From Balaenoptera acutorostrata (lineage: Eukaryota > Chordata > Mammalia > Artiodactyla > Balaenopteridae): a DNA stretch of 64,000 nt. Position numbers and translations under genes: made by a program. Location of the stretch: the NCBI RefSeq assembly GCF_949987535.1, contig NC_080081.1:34450428-34514427 (forward strand), given 5' to 3'. Of the stretch, positions 58,918-64,000 are shown in pieces. Every line of letters begins with the position of its first letter. The stretch's first letter is position 1. The notes under the pieces are model-generated. The model ran no database searches and had not been told where the DNA came from. It worked only from the letters and a program-made list of their open reading frames with translations.

Positions 58918-61864
58918 TTCATTTAATTCTTTCCCTCTTTCCTTTGAAATCACAAAAGTGGACTGTTAGCCACTTATTCCATCATGGAGACTTTGAAAAA
59001 ATAGCACATCCTAACCTTCCTCTTAAATTGTGGTTCTGAAGTGACAGGTTAATTTCGAATTCAGTTTTGATTGAGCATATGCCACTTTTTACATGCTTTA
59101 CATAACTAAAATAGAGCTGTCTTTAGAAATCCTTGTATTAGGGAAATGAACTCTAACCAAGGCAGATTTTCTTCAATAAATGCCTTTTCAGATTCATTGC
59201 AACTTTTTGGAAACATGCAGTGTATTAGACATACTAAAGAGACACAAGGGGTATGAGAGAATGAGTACCAAGTGCAAATAAGAGCACTTTTTCTTAATTT
59301 AAGCTTTCCATTAGAAGGGCTTTGAAGAAAATAAAGGAATTCTTAGTTTTACTTTCCCTGTTTCAAAGCTAGTTGTAGCAATATTAATCCATGTAACATT
59401 CTGCAAGATGCAATTTTGATCTTTTGTGGATAGGACTGTTCACTACAAATAGAGTGACATTCCCATTTCTTTTCCACGTATAGTTATCATTTAATTTAAC
59501 ATAGGCTATTTTCATAAATGATACTAAAAGAATCCTAAGCACATTTAAGATTGGATATCATTGAAATATGTATGTGTGCGACTATGTGTGTGTCTGGGTG
59601 CATATGTGTGAGTGTGAGTGTATAATTGTACTGGTTTATATTTTAAGAGAGAGGAAAGGAAGTGGATGATATTCCACGTGTTTAACAGTTACCAAAAGGG
59701 ATTTACTAAACAATATCGTGGTAAGGATACTGTGAATATCTTACATGCTTTAAACCACAGGGTGATGCTTGGATAGAAGAACAAAAATAAAAATGATGTC
59801 TTACTGTGACTTAAAACAATAGTGATACTCATTATTCAAGTGCATAGGTCTAAAAAAAGAAGAGGTTTTCCTAAGCATTTCCATCTTATAGGAACATTTC
59901 AAGTATAAATTAAAGACTGAACGTTGTGTGGAAAGAGAATGCAGATGATTTAGAAAATCATATTTTAATGAACAAGCTACTTGCTATTTAGAATCTTAGA
60001 ATAACCAGATGGAGAAGGGACCTCAGAATCATCTACTTAACTTCCTCAGTTTACAGATGAGGGACTGAGTCTCACAGACAGGCTTTATGACCCAAAAGGA
60101 GAGGAAAACTCTATAATATTGGAGTAATGATGGAAGCAGAGGACAGCCATAGAGGAAGGATCTATTGTAATAAATAGACAAGTTCATAATCATTGTGATG
60201 CACTCTTCTTTATTATAAGAATTCCATCAGAATAGGGACTGGAAACTAATGATATGATTCATTTCACAATATATTGTGAGACTTTAAAAATGGATAGCAA
60301 TTAAAAACTGCCAAATGTCCAGTGGGGGAAAAAAAGGCACAATTGTAGATGAAGTGTAACTTGCTATGGAAGATTTGAGAGCTGAAAGACTGACTAGGTA
60401 CTCCACCTTCAAAGACAGTTTTGCAAACAATGGTACCCACTTGTGGAGCTGGATAAAAGGTTGATGGAAAATCACTATTTAATCTTACATATGGTTTTCT
60501 GGTCATCCCTGACCATCTCTTTTGTTTCCTGTCTCACAGAGAAGTTTTGAGGCTGTGCATAGGGAGTTTATTCAACTTTTAGAGCAAAGAAAATTAGGTG
60601 AGTTCCAGGTGTAATGGTTATCGTATCTTGTGAATTACATCATATCTCAACTTCTCTACTCCTTTGGAGGCTTCAAATGTAATCTTATTTCAGTTTCAGT
60701 ATTGAAAAAAAAAATCTTTTCTCTAAGGTATTCTTCTTTTTCTTTCTTTTGTCTCACATTTTTGTTGTTGTTTGTTTGTTTTGTTTTTGGCTTGTTGGGC
60801 TGTTGTTAAGGGGAGTGAAACCCTTTTTATTTCATCATTTAGCATAAAAATTTAAAAAGTAGAATTTAAGTCTTAATATTAAGATAGGATTTTGATGGCA
60901 AAGTAGTGGACACTTTACTGAATTGAATTCTTAAAATTTCAAAATATGCCAATAACCTCATAGAAACTTACACATTATATATGATATATGTACCTACCTA
61001 TGTGGGAAAAAGCTGTTTGTTACTAGATAGGCACTGTTACATCTATAGTATATGGATAGAATAAGTTATTTTCCAATTCTAGTAAAATAGAAAAAAAAAA
61101 GACTAAATCAGTTAAAAGGAACTAAACTGCATAAAAAGGATTAATCTACCAAAGTCTATGTTCACAAATTGGAGAAGCGGATGAACTCTCTTGAATGGGG
61201 CCATCACTTCAGGCAGTTTGATTAGTAGTCTGTAAAGATACATCTTCTACTGTGTCCACTTATGAACTTTTCCACAGTGGATCCTGGCTTTCTCAGGCTG
61301 TGTCTTCATGAGCAGACAGATTTGGCCACTTTGAAGTACAGCTATCAGCTCTAAGGATCTTATGGGCCTGTGTTCTGGTCTAGAACTCAGGTATTAGATT
61401 GTCAAGGTTCGTACTTTGGATCTCTTTCATTTGAGACATGATTGATGGTGTGTTGAGATCATCAGAAGAGAAGACTGAAACACCTTTTTCCTTCCCATGT
61501 TTGTTTTCTCTTTTACTTGTTCTATTTGAATATAATTGCCCTGCTACCACTGTCAAACAGTTTTTAGAGGACAATTGATAATTCTATCTTTTCTTCATAG
61601 AAATCATACGAGGAAAATGATCGATTAGAAAAGAACACTTCTAATGCTCTTTATACATTCGAGTATGGATTTATAACTGTATGTTACTCTACTTGTGATT
61701 TTAATTGATTTGCATTTCCAAAAAGGTATATTAATATTTTAATTTGACATATACTGAGTTCTTTTTTTTATCCCAGGTTTAATGCCTTTGTCCAAAGTGA
61801 AGTCATCAAGAGAGTATTATATGAAACCTAAAAATTGAAACTTCAAAAATTCTAATGTATTCCT

Positions 61865-62475
61865 TAGCACTAGGAATAGAATCCAAGCATCCTACCACGA
61901 CCTAGAAGCCCTACGCAAGGCTTCAGCTAGATTCTGTCGCATCCTTGGGAATTAAAAAAAGTCGTGTCATAAGCAACCAAATCCACTCAGTAGCAGGAGG
62001 GTATTGCCACTGACTGTGCCGAAGCAAAGCTTGCCTCTTCTTGGCTGGATGTTAGGGTAAGGGCGTGGTGACAGGCACTGGGGCTTCCTTGAGACACCTT
62101 AGCAGGCCCACATACTTCTCTGACAAGGTTGTAGATCCAGTTTCCTTCCACAGACAGTCTGCCCCCTAATACCTTCCTGTGAGTAATTTCAGTCTTACCC
62201 ATTGGGTGTCAGTTCAATGAAACTGATCCATTTCTGGTTCATCCTAACATTGCCCACATCTTTTCACCCTAGACACCTTTTGTCATGCTATGTTATTGTT
62301 GTTTCAGACCTTATCAATATCTAAAAGTATCTTATTTGTTTTCTTAGTTTTGTTTTCTCCTCATTAGTATGTAAACTCTTCTTTGTTTTTTCACTGTTGG
62401 ATTCTTAGTGCTGAGAATAGCACCTGGTACTTCGTAAAGAATCAATTAATGTTTGTTAAATGAATAATGAAACAG
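61865..62475 (+). mobile_element. L2 LINE 3' end, forward
   Basis: CACGACCTAGAAGCCCTACG resembles the C-terminal coding part of L2. Near the end, TAGTATGTAAACTCTTC, GAATAGCACCTGGTACTTCG and AATCAATTAATGTTTGTTAA match the L2 3' UTR and end. The copy is diverged, and its 5' limit is approximate. Confidence 0.55.
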
Positions 62476-62592
62476 AACCTTTACACTCTCTAATTTGCTC
62501 TTATTCTCTCAGTAATAGAGAATGGAGTTTGTACGTGCTTATTATTTTTGCTGGAGGATGGAAAGAAGGTTATAAAGAAAGGATCAGTTCTT

Positions 62593-62896
62593 TTTTTTTT
62601 TAATAGCTACTTTATTTATTTATTTATTTATTTTTGGCTGTGTTGGGTCTTCGGTTCCTGCGAGGGCTTTCCCTAGTTGCGGCAAGCGGGGGCCACTCTT
62701 CATCGCGGTGCGCGGGCCTCTCACTATCGCGGCCCCTCCCGTTGCGGGGCACAGGCTCCAGACGCGCAGGCTCAGTAGTTGTGGCTCACGGGCCCAGTTG
62801 CTCCGCGGCATGTGGGATCCTCCCAGACCAGGGCTTGAACCCGTGTCCCCTGCATTGGCAGGCAGATTCTCAACCACTGCGCCACCAGGGAAGCCC
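62593..62896 (-). mobile_element. CHR-type SINE (long form), reverse
   Basis: A full-length copy with the perfect 14-bp target duplication AAGGATCAGTTCTT at 62579-62592 and 62897-62910. The layout is as in the other long CHR copies. Confidence 0.95.
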
Positions 62897-62910
62897 AAGG
62901 ATCAGTTCTT

Positions 62911-63979
62911 AATGTATTTTTGCATCCGCTAGAGAAGTACCAAGTGATACCTATGACCCCGAAAAAGGCTTTTAGCTAGAGGGTGCCAATCTCAGTCCAG
63001 GACCACATAAAATAGAAAGACAGAGGGTGCCATGACACCCTGTCAGGTCCTGTGCTGGATATTTTCCATGTGCCCCTCCAGATCCTTTGCCACTTGGCCC
63101 TGTGCTCCAGGAGCCAGATTTTTATGGACTGTCTTATTGGTCTCTCTTGCCCTCTGGCTCCTGGATGTGTTCAGCCAATGGAAAGTGCCAGCCGAGATCA
63201 GGAGGAGAGAATGGGGTCAGGACATTTATTTCCCTTTCTCCCTTCCCGCTGCCTTAATGAAGGATGGCTTCACCCCTCCTCCAATATCCACAGTTCTTGC
63301 AGGGCAGCCCTTTCTGGTTGCAGTAACCATTCCACCTCCTTGCCCTTTTAGGTTTCTCACACCTGGCAGCCCCAGGGTACCACACTCTCCCTTATTGGTT
63401 TACTTCATCTCTGTTGATGCTTTCGAAAATACTCTCTAGGCCATGTAACTCTTCTCTGTTACAACATTTGAATGGACCATACCTGTGCTGAGACCCTGAT
63501 AGATACACGTCCCTTCCAAGTGTTGTACTGGAAACATCACTCTTAGACAAATTATAATCCTGGGGTGTAGTGTAGAGTCTGTGCATACCTCCATGACTTG
63601 GACCATTCCACTTGTCTGGGTCATGGTTTGTCCTATCAACAGAGTAGAAAGGTTGGATTAGATGACCCTCAATGTTCTTTCCAGTTTTAGTATTATATAT
63701 TTCCCTCTCCTCATCTTTATTTTTCTTCACATACACAAACTTGCCTTTTCCCAAGAAGTACAATCCAGGCAAAAGTGGGACATGCCACTGAATTTTATGA
63801 CAGTATTGCTTAACTACGTCTATCATTTATACAAAGATAATGTCTTTTCCAAAGGAGTAGTATTCGTATTGTTATTACATTATTAACTTACTAATATAGA
63901 TATGTAGATATTTTTATTCACATATTTTCCTCCTTGATTTATCAGCTATTTTCTAAATTTTGTTAGTTTTAAGACAACC
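62911..63979. other. Intron 1 end segment with unclear old repeat-like blocks
   Basis: Positions 62920-63430 are more GC-rich and have the look of an old medium-reiteration repeat, whose family I cannot name. Near 63650-63690, GGTTGGATTAGATGACCCTC resembles a CR1/L3-type 3' end. A 144-codon minus-strand frame at 63392-63826 overlaps these blocks and is not accepted as a gene. Confidence 0.35.
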
Positions 63980-64000
63980 TTTTCTTTCTTTCTTTCTTTC
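63980..64000. repeat. (CTTT)n microsatellite running off the window
   Basis: TTTC units begin here and continue to the last base, so the full length is unknown. Confidence 0.9.

Larger units (their letters stand above)
56236..61864. other. Intron 1 sequence, sparse old repeats
   Basis: No gene was recognised. Small remnants are possible: an L2/MIR tail near 57085-57125 (CACTGAGCCCCTGCCACATG) and a CR1/L3-like or MIR3-like block near 59990-60100 (ACCTCAGAATCATCTACTTA, then TTTACAGATGAGGGACTGAG). TAA and AATT simple repeats are listed separately. Confidence 0.45.
15804..64000 (+). other. DACH1: DACH1 intron 1 (5' part, at least 48 kb)
   Basis: No sequence encoding the next part of DACH1 (the SRPGRPPKRTQS-type segment that follows exon 1 in the family) was recognised downstream of the donor. 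The remainder of the window is therefore read as intron 1. DACH1 is known to span several hundred kilobases with long introns. The first ~1.5 kb is still CpG-rich. The next ~15 kb is AT-rich and repeat-poor, and the final ~32 kb contains most of the transposon insertions. This is an inference; an unrecognised non-coding or alternative exon could still be present. Confidence 0.8.

Noticed and set aside
15804..64000. Search for DACH1 exon 2
   Set aside because: No sequence encoding the SRPGRPPKRTQS-type continuation was seen; exon 2 is probably beyond the window.

Overview
The window is mammalian nuclear DNA, most likely from a cetacean (whale or dolphin). It is AT-rich and non-coding apart from one CpG-rich block. 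It carries at least seven copies of a ~300-bp tRNA-derived SINE that I recognise as the CHR family of Cetacea, hippos and ruminants, in the long form typical of cetaceans (CHR-2-like), plus one short CHR-1-like copy. Ancient MIR, L2 and L1 fragments fit any placental mammal. The species call rests on recognising these repeats, not on a search.

The only protein-coding gene I can support is DACH1 (dachshund homologue 1, a nuclear transcriptional co-regulator) on the + strand. Only its first coding exon is here. It starts at the ATG at 14968 and runs to a consensus splice donor after 15803, giving 278 codons plus two bases. The exon holds an N-terminal low-complexity region with Ala, Gly and Ser tracts and most of the Ski/Sno/Dac (DACHbox-N) domain. 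Exon 2 was not found, so positions 15804 to 64000 are read as the 5' part of a very large intron 1.

Layout: 1-14.2 kb is upstream gene-desert sequence with MIR fragments near the left edge, a reverse L1 3' end at 6.4-6.7 kb, a perfect hairpin at 8.2 kb and a G-quadruplex-type run at 11.6 kb. A CpG island (about 14.2-17.3 kb) covers the presumed promoter, 5' UTR, exon 1 and start of intron 1. From 17.3 to about 32 kb the intron is unique-looking and contains no interspersed repeat I recognise. From 32 to 64 kb it becomes repeat-rich, with MIR, L2 and L1 fragments and all eight CHR SINEs. One pair of SINEs used the same target site. Seven of eight CHR copies lie antisense to DACH1.

The genes do not form an operon-like system. 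The region is best read as the promoter and putative regulatory landscape of one developmental gene. DACH1 is known from published work to be surrounded by gene deserts with long-range enhancers; conserved elements are plausible here, but conservation cannot be seen from one sequence. I found no evidence of a previously undescribed biological system. The most worthwhile leads are a start-stop AUG-UGA two bases before the DACH1 start codon, the same-site SINE pair, a diverged local sequence pair at 47.3/48.7 kb, and the repeat-poor zone centred on exon 1.
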